Under the pieces are notes generated by a model that saw only the letters and a program-made list of their open reading frames with translations, ran no database searches and was not told where the DNA came from. Positions 44,401-57,583 of a stretch of DNA of 64,000 nucleotides are shown in pieces. The stretch covers positions 7,323,929 through 7,387,928 of the forward strand of contig CM068541.1 of NCBI GenBank assembly GCA_035048495.1, written 5' to 3'. Within the stretch, counting starts at the first letter, position 1; every line of letters starts with the position of its first letter. The DNA is from Euptelea pleiosperma. Lineage: Eukaryota; Streptophyta; Magnoliopsida; Ranunculales; Eupteleaceae. Position numbers and translations under genes: made by a program.

Positions 44401-45826
44401 CCTATAAGATTCAATTTGGTTGTTTTCTTTCAAATGTTACACGAAACATCCGTCTAGGCTGTATATGTTGTCTTCTGGCTTTACTTGGTTTAGAAAGAGA
44501 GCAAAATTTTTTGTTCTTCTAATCTTGAGGCAAATCGGGTGGAGTAAAACTTTGATGACAGCACCGTGTCATTTAAACCATGATTTTAAAAAACGACCTG
44601 TTATAATGAAAATAACGCCCGTTATAAGAGATTCAGACCTCCCCTTTCCGTTATGTACTATTAAAACACAAAAAAATAACAGACATTATTAACGAAAATA
44701 ACGGATGTTATTTTTTGTTATTTTTTCGTTATAACGAAAATAACGATTGTTATTTTATGTATTGTGTACTTATTCAAGATTTCTTTGTTTCTTTTTGTTG
44801 AACTGCAATGGACAACTACGATAAACTCTTTGAATTAAAACTAGCACCAAAAGATCTTAAGCGAAATATGAGTTACATAGTTACTCCAACTTTTGCCTAA
44901 GCAGATGTTGAAGTAGGTTTTAATAACATGCAACATAGGGTGGTCGAAGTTCGGTCTAAGTACGCTAAGGTAGTACGAATCTCATTCGAGCTTGAACACG
45001 ACGGTCGTGGAAAGTTTGAAAATAAGCTCGGATGGAGCAAGGTTATGGCGGACTTTAAGGTAATTGAACTCGTCCTCGTATTTTACAATTAGAAACCAGA
45101 TGGGCTACGTTTCCAAATCATTCGTTGGTTCATTTATCTGTACGTTGCCTGGTTGGTTAGTATCAAAGACTCTATGAATTTCTTCTCAAAATTGATTTCT
45201 TCCAACATTGCTTATTATTTGATTGCTTTACCTCTTTATGATATATTGTTTTAAATGTTGATTGGTTTCAAAAATGCGTTTTTGCCAAATCTCAACGGCA
45301 TCTTCAGTATGCTTTTAGGATTCAAATTACTGTCTTTGTAGTACGTGAGTCAATTTTTCTAAAAGGATATGTGAAGCTTTAAAAAGCTGGTAGAGTCAAA
45401 TTTTAGATTTCTAACTACGGTATCCACCTAATAGTATAAGATTCAATTTGTTTGTTTTATGTCAAATGTTACGAGAAACATCCGTTTGGGCTGTATATGT
45501 TGTCTTTTGGATTTACTTGGTTTAGAAAGAGAGGAAATTTTTTTGTTCGTCTAATCTTAAGGCAAATCGGGTGGAGTAAAACTTTGATGACTTGAACTTG
45601 ACATTTAAACCATGATTTTAAAAAATGACCTGTTATAATGAAAATAGCGGCCGTTATAACAGATTCAGACCTCCACCTTTCCGTTATCTATTGTTAAAAC
45701 CAAAAAAAATAACGGCCATTATAACGAAAATAACGGACGTTATTTTTCGTTATAACAAAAATAATGATTGTTATTTTATGTATTGTGTACTTATTCAAGA
45801 TTTCTTTGTTTCTTTTTGTTGAATAG
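38497..45826 (+). repeat. array copies 1-7, short subtype
   Basis: Seven visibly near-identical units of 1.02-1.06 kb. Compared with the long subtype, each lacks two segments. One is about 120 bp encoding the Lys-rich stretch after the B3-like region; the other is about 330 bp containing GGAGAAAAAGTGGTT. In nearly all of them GCCCATGAA-type sequence has become GCCATGAA, a one-base loss that shifts the B3-like frame. Copy 7 (44806) has a further small deletion here. Confidence 0.9.
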
Positions 45827-47185
45827 CAATGGACAACTACGATAAACTCTTTGAATTAAAACTAGCACCAAAAGATCTTAAGTGAAATATGAGTTACATA
45901 GTTACTCCAACTTTTGCCATGAATTTCGTGAAAATATACCTAAGCAGATGTTGAAGGTAGGTTTTAATAACATACAACATAGGTTGGTCGAAGTTCGGTC
46001 TAAGTACTCTACGGTAGTATGAATGTCATTCGAGCTTTAACACGACGCTCGAGGAAAGTTTGGAAATAAACTCGGATGGAGCAAGGTTATGGCGGACTTT
46101 AAGGTAATTGAACTCGTCCTCGTATTGTACAATTATAAACCAGATGAGCTACGTTTCCAAATCATCCGTTGCTAAATCTTATCTGTATGTTGGATGGTTG
46201 GTTAGTATCAGAGACTTTATGAATTTCTTCTAAAAATTGATTTCTTACAACATTGCTTATTATTTGATTGCTTTACCTCTTTATGATATATTGTTTTAAA
46301 TGTTGATTGGTCTCAAAAATGCGCTTTTGCGAAATCTCAGCAGCATCTTCAGTATGCTTTTAGGATTCAAATTACTATTTTTGCAGTACGTGAGTCAACT
46401 TTTTTAAAAGGATATGAGAGGCTTGGAAAGTTGGTAGAGTCAAATTTTAGATTTTTAACTACGGTATCTAGTTAATCCTATAAAATTCAATTTGTTGATT
46501 TCTGTCACTTGTTACCAGAAATATCAGTTTGGGCTGTATATATGTTGTCTTTTTTTACATTTCTTTTCAATTGTTATAAGGACCCTTCATTGTACAGCAG
46601 AATGGTCTTGCTCACCCTCTAGCACCAATGGAGAAAAAGTGGTTATCACAGTTTGTTTTTGACAAAAGTGATAGATCTGATAGGTGTCATCAGATATATT
46701 TAGATTGACCTGTATATGGCGGATTTAAGATTTCATGTTAAGTTTAAACTTCTCTAAAGCTCGTTCCAATAAGGAGTGTGTATGTGGACTTCTGACCAAC
46801 TATCTCTTTTTCCAACAACTCATATTACTTATAACCAAACTTTAATTGTGTGCCAAAATTATCTTATTGGCTCTACTTGGTTTAGAAATATAGCATAATT
46901 TTTTGTTTCTTTGACCTTGGGGCAAATCAGGTGGAGTAAAACTTTGATAACTGGACCATATCTTTTAAACTATGGTTTAAAAAACAGACATTAAAATGAA
47001 AATAATGGCCGTTATAACGGATTTCGACCTCCCCCGTTACGTTATGTTCCATTAAACCGCAGAAAAATAAGAGCTATTATAACAAAAATAACGGCCATTA
47101 TTTTTCCGTTATAACAAAAATAACGACAGTTATTTTCTTTAATATGCACTTATTCGAGATTTCTTTGTTTCTCTTTGTTCAACAA
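45827..47185 (+). repeat. array copy 8, hybrid unit (short 5' half, long 3' half)
   Basis: The B3-like half has the short-subtype deletions. From about 46500 the unit has the long-subtype block (GGACCCTTCATTGTA, TATATGGCGGATTTAAGA). Those two variants recur in copy 14. Confidence 0.85.
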
Positions 47186-50100
47186 GAATGGACAACTACA
47201 ATAATCTCTTTGAATTAAAATTAACACTCAAAGAGTGTAAAGGATATCTGAGCTACATAGTTACTCCAACATTTGTCAATGAATTTCATGAAAACATACC
47301 CAATCAGATGTTGAAGGTATGTTTTAACAACGTAGCGCTGGGTGGTCGAAGTTCGGTTTAAGGAGTCTAAGGTAGTACGATTGCCATTCGAACTTTAACA
47401 TAGAGCTCGTGGAAAGTTTGAAATTAAGCTCAGATGGAGCCAGGTTTTGGCAGACTTCAAGGTGAATAAACTCATCCTCGTATTGTACAATTGGAAATCA
47501 AATAGGCAACGTTAAATCATCGGCTTGTCACAAGAAATTTAAGAACAATTACAACCATTTGAACGTCAAACACGAGTATATCATCGACAAGGATTACGAG
47601 ATGCAGCAAAACAAAAAGTAGGAGCACGAGCATCTCGTTGAGAAGTTTGTTTATCTCATTTGCGCGTTGGATGGTTGGTTAGAATTGAAGACTGAATTTT
47701 TTTTAAATATTGATTTCTTTTAACATTGCTTATTATTTGTTTGCTTTACCTCTTTATGATATTTTGTTTTACAGGTTGATCGGTCTCAAAAAGGCACTTT
47801 TGCCAAATCTTATCGGCATCTTTAGTGGGATTTTAAGATTCAAGTTACTTTCTTTGCATTATGTGAGTCAATTTTTCTGAAAGGATATGTGAGGCTCTGG
47901 AACGATAGTAGAGTTAAATTTTACATATTTAACTACGGTATCCACTTAATTCTATGTGATTCAATTTTGTTGATTTTTGTGACCTGTTACTAGAAACATC
48001 TGTTTGGGCTATATATGTTGTCTTTTTGATATTTCTTTACAATTGCTATGAGGAACATTCGTTGTACCACAGAATGATCATGCTCACCTCTAGCACCAAT
48101 GGAGAAAATTAAAGTGGTTCTCACAATTTTTGTTGATAAAAGTGATAGATCAGATGGGAGTCATCAAATATATTTAGATTGACTCTTGTATAGGGTTGAT
48201 TTAAGCTTTCATGTTACGTTTAAACTTCTCCAAATCACTTTTCAATCAAGAGTGTATGAGGACTTTTGACCAACTTTCTCTTTTTCCAACCAGACATGTT
48301 ATTTAGAACCAAACTTTGACTGGGTACCAAAATTATTTTATTGTCTTTACTTGTTTTAGAAAGTCAGCATAATTTTTTGTTCGTTGGGGGCAAATCAGGT
48401 GGAGTAAAACTTTGATGACAGGACTCTTTCATTTAAACCATGGTTTAAAACATGACCATTATAATGAAAATAACGGCCGTTATAAGGGATTCGAACCTCC
48501 CCCTTTCCGTTATGTACCGTTAAAACACAAAAAAATAACGGCCATTATTTTTTCGTTATAACGAAAATAACAACTGTTATTTTCAGTAACGTGCACTTAT
48601 TCAAGATTTCTTTGTTTCTCTTGGTTCAATAGCAACGGACAACTGCAATAAACTATTTGAATTAAAACTAACACCAAAAGAGTTTATGTGATATCTGAGT
48701 TACATAGTTACTCTAAAATTTTCCAACGAATTTCGCGAAAACAAACCCAACCAGATGTTTAAGGTAGGTTTTAACAACATGCAACACGGGGTGGTCGAAG
48801 TTCGATCTAAGTACTCTAAGGTAGTACGAATGTCATTCGAGCTTGGACATGGCGCTCGTGAAAAGTTTGGAAATAACCTCGGATGGAGCCATGTTATGGT
48901 AGACTTCAAGGTGAATGAACTCGTCCCTGTACTGTACAATTGGAAATCAGATGGGCAACGTTTCCAAATCATCGTTTTGTCACAAAAAATTCAAGAACAA
49001 TTACAACCATTAGAACGACAAGCACGCGTATATCATTGACAAGAAGTACAAGATGTAGTAGAACAAGAAGCAGAAGCACGAGCATCTCGTTGAGAAGCTG
49101 GTTCATCTCATCTCCACATTGGATGGTTGGTTAATATCGAAGACTTTATGCATTTCTTCTAAAAAATGATTTCTTCTAACATTCCTTATTATTTGATTGC
49201 TTTACCTCTTTATGATATTTTGTTTTACAGGTTAATTGGTGATAAAAAGACGCATTTGCCCAATCTCAGCAGCATCTTCAGTAGGTTTTAGGATTCAAAT
49301 TACTGTCTTTGCAGTACGTGAGTCAACTTTTTTGAAAGGATACGAGAGGCTCTGGAAAGGTGGTAGAGTCAAATTTTAGATTTTTAGCTACGGTATCCAC
49401 TTAATCCTATAAAATTCAATTTTGTTGATTTCTGTCACATGTTACCAGAAATATCCGTTTGGGCAGTATATGTAGTTTTTTTTACATTTCTTTAAAATTG
49501 TTATAAGGACCATTCGTTGTACCGCAGAATGATCTTGCTCACCTTCTAGCACCAATGGAGAAAAAGTGATTCTGACAGTTTATTTTTGAATAAAGTGATA
49601 GATCTGATAGGTGTCATAAGATATATTCAGATTGACTTGTATAGGGCGGATTTAAGCTTTCATGTTACGCTTAAACTTCTCCAAATCACGTTCCAATAAG
49701 GAGTGTGTATGTGGACTTTTGACCAAATATCTCTTTTTCCAACAAGTCATATTACTTAGAACCAAACTTTGACTAGGTGCCAAAATTATTTTATTGGCTC
49801 TACTTGGTTTAAAAATACAGCATAATTTTTTGTTCGTCTGACCTTGGGGCAAATCAGGTGGACTAAACTTTGATAACTAGAACCTATCATTTAAACCATG
49901 GTTTAAAAAATGGACGTTATAATGGTCGTTATTTCTCGTTATTTTTCCATTCTAACGAAAATAGCGACCTTTATTTTCTGTAATGTCCTATTATTCGAGA
50001 TTTCTTTGTTTCTCTTTGTTCAACAGCAATGGACAACTACAATAAACTCTTTGAATTAAAACTAACACCAAAAGAGTTTAAGTTATATCTGAGTTACATA

Positions 50101-51371
50101 GTTACTCCAACATTTGCCCATAGATTTCGTGAAAACATTCCCAACCAGATGTTGAAGGTAGGCTTTAACAACATGCAACACGAGGTGGTCGAAGTTCGGT
50201 CTAAGTACTCTAAGGTAGTACGAATGTCATTCGAGCATGAACATGGCGCTCGTGGAAAGTTTGGAATTAAGCTCGGATGGAACCAGGTGTTGGCGGACTT
50301 TAAGGTGAATGAACTTGTCCTCGTACTGTACAATTGGAAATCAGATGGGCTACGTTACAAAATCATCAGTTTGTTACAAGAAATTTGAAAAAAATTACAA
50401 CCATTTGAATGACAAACACGAGTATATCATCGACAATGAGTACAAGATGCAGCAGAACAAGAAGCAGAAGGAAGGGTATCTTGTTGTGGATTTAGTTAAC
50501 TCATCTGCATGTTGGATGGTTGGTTAGTATCGAAGACTATTAATTTCTTCTAACATTACTTATTATTTGATTGGTTTACCTCTTTATGATATTTTGTTTT
50601 ATAGGTTGATTGGTCTCAAAAAGGTGCTTTTGTCTAATCTCAACGGCATCTTTAGTAGGCTTTTATGATTCAAATTACTGTCTTTGTAGTACATGAGTCA
50701 ATTTTTCTGAAATAATATGTGAGGCTCTGGGAAGCTGTTAGAGTCAAATTTAGATTTCTAACTACGGTATCCACTTAATCATATAAAATTTAATTTTGTT
50801 GATTTGTCATGTGTTACCAGAAACATCTGTTTGGGCTGTATATGTTGTCTTTTTTTTTTTTTTTTTTCCATTTCTTTACAATTGTTATGATGACCATTCA
50901 TTGTACCTCAGAATGATCGGGCTCACCCTTTAGTACAAATGGAGAAAAAGTGGTTCTCACAGTTTTAGTTTGACAAAAGTGTTAGATATGATTGGTGTCA
51001 TCAAATATATTCAGATTGACCTGTATAGGGTGCATTTAAGCTTTCATCTTACTTTAAACTTCTCCAAATCACGTTCCAATCACGTGTGTATGTGGACTTC
51101 TGACGAACTATCTATTTTTCCTACAAAACATATTACTTAGAACCAAACTTTGACTAGGTGCCAAAATTATTTTTTTGGCTTTGCTTGGTTTATAAATGTA
51201 GCATAATTTTTTGTTCGTCTGACCTTAGGGCAAATCAGGTAGAGTAAACTTTGATGGCTAGACCCTGTTACATTATGTACTGTTAAAATGCAAAAAAAAA
51301 AAAAAAAAACGACCGCTATTTTTTGTAATGTGCACTTATTCGAGATTTCTTTGTTTCTCTTTGTTCAACAG
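47186..51371 (+). repeat. array copies 9-11, long subtype
   Basis: Units of about 1.35-1.45 kb retain both segments missing from the short units: the Lys-rich stretch and the GGAGAAAAAGTGGTT block. They are more diverged from one another than copies 1-7 are. Copy 11 holds the best open B3-like frame. The MITE part is shortened in copy 11. Confidence 0.85.
50029..50388 (+). pseudogene. best-preserved B3-like reading frame (array copy 11, 119 aa)
   Basis: The frame starts MDNYNKLFELKLTPKEFK. Residues ~24-112 fit the plant B3 DNA-binding fold as known from REM/ARF/VRN1-type factors: FRENIPNQML, then VVEVRSKYSKVVRM, then KFGIKLGWNQVLADFKVNELVLVLYNW, which matches the B3 pattern 'GW..F..D..L..GD.LVF.Y'. 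It ends LRYKIISLLQEI and stop. Past the stop another frame reads KKFEKNYNHLNDKHEYIIDN, suggesting a lost exon join or frameshift. A complete B3 gene would have more exons. The B3 call is motif-based and moderate. Confidence 0.5.
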
Positions 51372-52003
51372 GAAGGGACAGCTACAATGAACTCTTTGAA
51401 GTAAAACTAACACCAAAAGAGTTTAAGGGATATCTGAGTTAAATAGTTATTCCAACATTTGCTTATGAATATCGTGAAAACATACCCGACCAGATGTTGA
51501 AGGTAGGTTTTAACAACTTGCAACACGGGGTGGTTGAAGTTCGGTTTAAGTACTCTAAGGTAGTACGAATGTCATTCGAGCTTGGACACTACGCTTGTGA
51601 AAAGTTTGGAATTAAGCTCGGATGGAGCCAGGTTATGCTGGACTTCAAGGTGAATGAACTCGTTCTCGAATTCTACAATGGAAAACATCTGTTTGGGCTG
51701 TATATGTTGTCTTTTGGCTTTACTTGGTTTAGAAAGAGATCAAAATTTTTTGTTCGTCTGACCTTGAGGCAAATTAGGTGGAGTAAAACTTTGATGACTG
51801 GACTACGTCATTTAAACCATGATTTGAAAAACGACCGTTATAATTAAAATAACGGCTGCTATAACAGAATTCAGACCTCCCCCTTTCCGTTATGTACTGT
51901 TAAAATGCAAAAAAATAACGGCCGTTATTTTTTCGTTATAACGAATGCTATTTTATGTATTGTGTACTTATTCAAGATTTCTTTGTTTCTCTTTGTTCAA
52001 TAG
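51372..52003 (+). repeat. array copy 12, internally deleted unit (632 bp)
   Basis: The B3-like part is of long type (TTTGCTTATGAATATCGTGA) and open from 51494. After TTCTACAATGGA it jumps directly to AAACATCTGTTTGGGCTGTA, skipping about 0.7 kb. This fuses the B3-like frame to vestigial spacer (open to 51847). Confidence 0.85.
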
Positions 52004-53130
52004 CAATTAACAACTGCAATAAACTCTTTGAATTAAAACCAACACCAAAAGAGTTTAAGTGATATCTGAGTTACATAGTTACACCAACTTTTATCCATAA
52101 ATTTCGTGAAAATATACCCAAGTAGATGTTGAAGGTAGGTTTTAATATTAACAACATGAAACACAGGGTGGTCGAAGTTCGGTCTAAGTACCCTAAGGTA
52201 GTACGAATGCCATTCAAGCTTGAACACAACGCTCGTGGAAAGTCTGGAATTAAGCTTGGATAGAGCTAGGTTATGGTGGACTTCAAGGTGAATGAACTCG
52301 TCCCCGTACTGTACAAATGAAAATCATATTGACTATTTTTTCAATCATCAGTTAGTCACAAGAAATTTAGGAACAATTACAACCATTTGAACGACAAACA
52401 CGCGTATATCATCGACAAGGAGTATGAGATGCAACAGACTAAGAAGCAAAAGGATGGGCATCTCGTTGAGAAGCTGGTTCAACTTATCTGGGCGTTGGAT
52501 GGTTGGTTAGTATCGAAGACTCTATGAATTTCTTCTGAAAATTGAAAACATTGCTTATTATTTGATTGTTTTACCCATTTGTGATGTTTTGTTTTACAGG
52601 TTGATTGGTTTCAAAAATAACCTTTTGGCCAATCTCAGTGGCATCTTCAGTAGGCTTTTTGGAATCAAATTACTGTCTTTGCAGTACATGAGTCAATTTT
52701 TCTAAAAAAATATGTGAGGCTCTAAAAGTTGGTAGAGTCAAATTTTAGATTTCTAGTATCCACCTAATCCTATAAGATTCAATTTGGTTGTTTTCTTTCA
52801 AATGTTACAAGAAACATCCGTTTGGGTTGTATATGTTGTCTTTTGGCTTTACTTGGTTTAGAAAGAGAGCAAAATTTTTTGTTCATCTAACCTATAGGCA
52901 AATTAGGTGGAGTAAAACTTTGATGATTGGACCTTGTCATTTAAACCATGATTTTAAAAAACGACGGTTATAATGAAAATAACGGCCGTTATAACAAATT
53001 CAGACCTCCCCCTTTCAGTTATGTAGTGTCAAAACCCAAAAAAATAATGGCCATTATAACGAAAATAACGACTGTTATTTTATGTGTTGTATACTTATTT
53101 GAGATTTCTTTATTTCTTTTTGTTTAATAG
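52004..53130 (+). repeat. array copy 13, hybrid unit (long 5' half, short 3' half)
   Basis: The B3-like half is long-type and keeps the Lys-rich segment (AACGACAAACACGCGTATAT). The second half goes from TATATGTTGTCTTTTGGC directly to TTTACTTGG, as in the short subtype. It is the reciprocal of copies 8 and 14. Confidence 0.85.
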
Positions 53131-54490
53131 CAATTGACAACTACAATAAACTCTTTGAATTAAAACTAGCACCAAAAGAGTTTAAGTGATATCTGAGTTA
53201 CATAGTTACTCCAACTTTTGCCATGAATTTTGTGAAAATATACCCAAGCAGATGTTGAAGGTAGGTTTTAACAACATGCAACATAGGGTGGTCGAAGTTT
53301 GGTCTAAGTACGCTAAGGTAGTACGAATCTCATTCGAGCTTGAACACGACGCTCGTGGAAAGTTTGAAAATAAGCTTGGATGGAGCAAGGTTATGGTGGA
53401 CTTTAAGGTAATTGAACTCGTCCTCGTATTGTACAATTAGAAACCAGATTGGCTACGTTTCCAAATCATCCGTTGGTTCATCTCATCTATGCGTTGGATG
53501 GTTGGTTAGTATCAAAGACTATCGATTTCTTCTAGAAATTGATTTCTTCCAACATTGCTTATTATTTGATTGTTTTACATCTTTATGATATTTTGTTTTA
53601 AATGTTGATTGGTCTCAAAAAGGCTTTTTCAGCAAATCTCAGCGGCATCTTCAGTATGCTTTTAGGATTCAAATTATTATTTTTGCAGTACGTGAGTCAA
53701 TTTTTTTGAAAGGATATGAGAGGCTCTGGAAAGTTGGTAGAGTCAAATTTTAGATTTTTAACTACAATATCCACTTAATCCTATAAAATTCAATTTTGTT
53801 GATTTTTGTCACTTGTTACCAGAAATATCCGTTTGGGCTGTATATATGTTGTCTTTTTTTACATTTCTTTACAATTGTTATAAGGACCCTTCATTGTAGC
53901 ACAGAATTTTCTTGCTCACCCTCTAGCACCAATGGAGAAAAAGTGGTTATCACAGTTTATTTTTGACAAAAGTGATAGATTTGATAGGTGTCATCAGATA
54001 TATTTAGATTGACCTGTATATGGCGGATTTAAGATTTCGTGTTTAGTTTAAACTTCTCCAAAGCACGGTCCAATAAGGAGTGTGTATGTGGACTTTTGAC
54101 CAACTATCTCTCTTTCCAATAGGTCATATTACTTAGAACCAAACTTTAACTAGGTGCCAAAATTATGTTATTGGCTCTACTTGGTTTAGAAATGCAGCAT
54201 AATTTTTTGTTCGTCTGACCTTGGGGCAAATCAGGTGGAGTAAAACTTTGATAACTGGACTATATCATTTAATCCATGGTTTAAAAACTGGACGTTAAAA
54301 TGAAAATAACGGCCGTTATAACGGATTTCGGCCTCCCCCGTTACGTTATGTTCCATTAAACCGTAAAATAAATAACGGCTGTTATAACAAAAATAACGGC
54401 CGTTATTTTTCCGTTATAACGAAAATAACGACCGTTATTTTCTTTAAAATGCACTTATTCGAGATTTCTTTGTTTCTCTTTATTCAACAG
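53131..54490 (+). repeat. array copy 14, hybrid unit resembling copy 8
   Basis: Short-type B3-like half with long-type second half. It shares copy-8-specific variants GGACCCTTCATTGTA, GTGGTTATCACAG and CTGTATATGGCGGATTTAAG. Confidence 0.85.
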
Positions 54491-57198
54491 GAATGGACAA
54501 CTACAATAAACTCTTTGAATTAAAACTAACACTCAAATAGTGTAAAGGATGTCTGAGTTACATAGTTACTCTAACTTTTGTCAATGAATTTCGTGAAAAC
54601 ATACCCAATCAGATTTTGAAGGTATGTTTTAACAACATGCAATGCTAGTACGATTGCCATTCAAGCTTGAACACAGCACTCGTGGAAAGTTTGGAATTAA
54701 GCTCGGTTGGAGCCAGGTAATGGTGGACTTTAAGGTGAATGAACTCGTCCCCGTACTGTACAATTGGAAATCAGATGGACTACGTTTCCAAATCATCGGT
54801 TTGTTACAAGAAATTTAAGAACAATTACAACCATTTGAACGACAAACACGAGTATATCATCGATAAGGAGTACGGGATGCAACAGACTAATAAGCAGAAG
54901 GACGGGCATCTAGTTGAGAAGTTGGTTCAACTCATCTGTGTGTTGGATGGTTGGTTAGTTTCGAAGAATCTATGAATTTCTTCTAAAATTTGATTTCTTC
55001 CAACAATGCTTATTATTTGATTGCTTTACCTCTTTATGATGTTTTGTTATACAGGTTGATTGATTTCAAAAATGCCATTTTGGCTAATCTCAACGGCATC
55101 TTCTGTAGGCTTTTAGTAATCAAATTACTGTTGCAGTACGTGATGTCAATATTTCTGAAATGTTATGTGAGGCTCTTGGAAGCAGGTAGAGTCATATTTT
55201 AGATTTCTAACTAAGGAATCCACTTAATCCTATAAGATTCAATTTTATTGATTTCTGTCACATGTTACTAGAAATATCCGTTTGGCCTGTATATGTTATC
55301 TTTTTTTGACATTTCTATACAATGGTTTTGAGGACCATTCATTGTACCGCAGAATGATCATCTTCACCCTCTACCACTAATGGAGAAAAAGTGGTTCTCA
55401 TAGTTTTTGTTTGACAAAAGTGATTGATCTGACGGGTGTCATCAGATATATTCAGATTGACATGTATAGGGTGGATTTAAGCTTTATATTACGTTTAAAC
55501 ATCTGCAAATCATGTTCCAATCAGGAGTGTATGTGGACTTTAGAACAACTTTCTCTTTTTCCTACAAGACATGTTACTTATAACCAAACTTTGACTGGGT
55601 GCCAAAATTATTTTATTGGCATTACTTGGTTTAGAAAGGCAGCATAATATTACATTCGTTTGACATTGGGGCAAATATGGTGGAGTTAAACTTTGATGAC
55701 TTGACACTGTCATTTAAACCATGGTTTAAAAAATAGCTGTTATAATGAAAATAACGGCCGTTATAACGGATCAAGACCTCCCCCATTACGTTATGTACCG
55801 TTAAAACACAAAAAAATAACGGCCGTTATAACGATAATAACGGCCATTATTTTCCATTATTTTTCCACTATAACAAAAATAACGACCGTTATTTTCTATA
55901 ATGTGCACTTATTTTAGAATTCTTTGTTTTTCTTTGTTCAACAGCAATGACATCTACAACAAACTCTTTATATTAAAACTAACACCCAAAGCGTTTAAGG
56001 GATGTCTGAGTTACATATTTACCCCAACATTTGCCCATGAATTTCGTGAAAACATACCTAAACAAATGTTGAAGGTAGGTTTTAGCAATATGCAACACGT
56101 ACGGGATGGTTGAAGTTCAGTCCAAGTACTCTAAGGTAGTACGAATGCCATTCAAGCTTGAGCACAACGCTCGTGGAAAGTTTGATATTAAGCTCGGATG
56201 GAGCCAAGTTATCGTGGATTTCAAGGTGAATGAACTCGTCCCCGTACTGTACAATTGGAAATCAGATGAGCTACATTTCTGAATCATCGGTTTGTCACAA
56301 GAAATTTAAGAACATATACAACCATTTCAACGACAAACACGAGTACATCATCGACAAGAAGTATGAGACGCAGCAGACTAAGAAACAGAAGGACAGACAT
56401 CTCGTTGAGAAGTTGGTTCAACTCATCTGCGCGTTGGATGGTTGGTTAGTATCGAAGAGTCTATGAATTTCTTCTAAAAATTGATTTTTTTCAACATTGC
56501 TTTATGTCTTTATGATGTTTTGTTATACAAGTTGATTGGTTTCAAAAAGGCTCTTTTGGCCAATTTCAGCGGCATCTTAAATAGGCTTTTAGGAATCAAA
56601 TTATTGTCTTTGCAGTACGTGAGTCAATTTTTCTAAAAGGATAGGTGAGGCTCCAAAAAGCTAGTAGAGTCAAATTTTAGATTTCTAACTACGGTATCCA
56701 CTTAATCCTATAAGATTCAATTTTGTTGTTTTCTGTCAAATGTTACAAAAAACATCTGTTTGGGTTGTATATGTTTTTTTTTTTTTGACATTTCTTTACG
56801 GTTGTTATGAGGACCATTCGTTGTACCGCAGGATGATCATTGTCGCCCTCTAGCACTAATGGATAAAAAGTGGTTCTCACAGATTTTGTTTGACAAAGTG
56901 CTAGATCCGATTGGTGTCATCAGATATATTCAAATTGACCTGTATGAGGTCGATTTAAGCGTTCATGTTACGTTTAAACTTCTTTAAATCATGTTCCAAT
57001 CAGGAGTGTATGTGGACTTTTGACCAACTTTCTCTTTTTATTACAAGGCATGTCACTTAGAACCAAATTTTGATTGGGTGCCAAAATTATTTTATTGGCT
57101 TTACTTGATTTAGAAATGCAGCATAATGTTTCGTTCGCCTGACCTTGGGGCAAATCAGGTGGAGTAAAACTTTGATGACTGGACCCTGTGATTTAAAC
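54491..57198 (+). repeat. array copies 15-16, long subtype, terminal units
   Basis: Copy 15 shares ACTCAAA(T/G)AGTGTAAAGGA and TTTGTCAATGAATTTC with copy 9. Copy 16 is the last unit and runs into the intact MITE at 57199. Both keep the Lys-rich segment in a frame readable at 54739-54975 and 56230-56466 (KKFKN.YNH.NDKHEYIIDK). Confidence 0.85.
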
Positions 57199-57583
57199 TA
57201 TGGTTTAAAAAACGACGATTATAATGAAAATAACGGCCGTTACAACGGATTCAGACCTCCCCCGTTACGTTATGTACTGTTAAAATGCAAAAAAAAAAAT
57301 AACGGCCGATATAACGAAAATAATGACCATTATTTTCTTGAAAAATTGTGAAAATAACGACCGTTTTTCGTTTTTCTATTATATTCTAGTTTTTTTTTTC
57401 CTTTATTTGCCGTTTTTGAATTTAAATTTTCAAAATTTGAATTTCAGCGCCATTTTTCCATTTTTTCGTTATTTTCCGTTATTTCCATTATTTTCTGTTA
57501 TTTCCATTATCTTCCGTTTTTGTACCTGAGCGAGTAAGGCCCCCAGATCGTTATACCATTATAACGGCCCCCTTTAAACCTTG
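57199..57583. mobile_element. CAAGGTTTAAA-family MITE, copy D (array terminus)
   Basis: A 385-bp element starting TATGGTTTAAAAAACG and ending CCTTTAAACCTTG. It has an exact 8-bp duplication ATTTAAAC at 57191-57198 and 57584-57591. Array units carry the same ATTTAAAC plus the left ~150-200 bp of this MITE but not its right end, so this is the only complete copy in the array. Confidence 0.88.
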
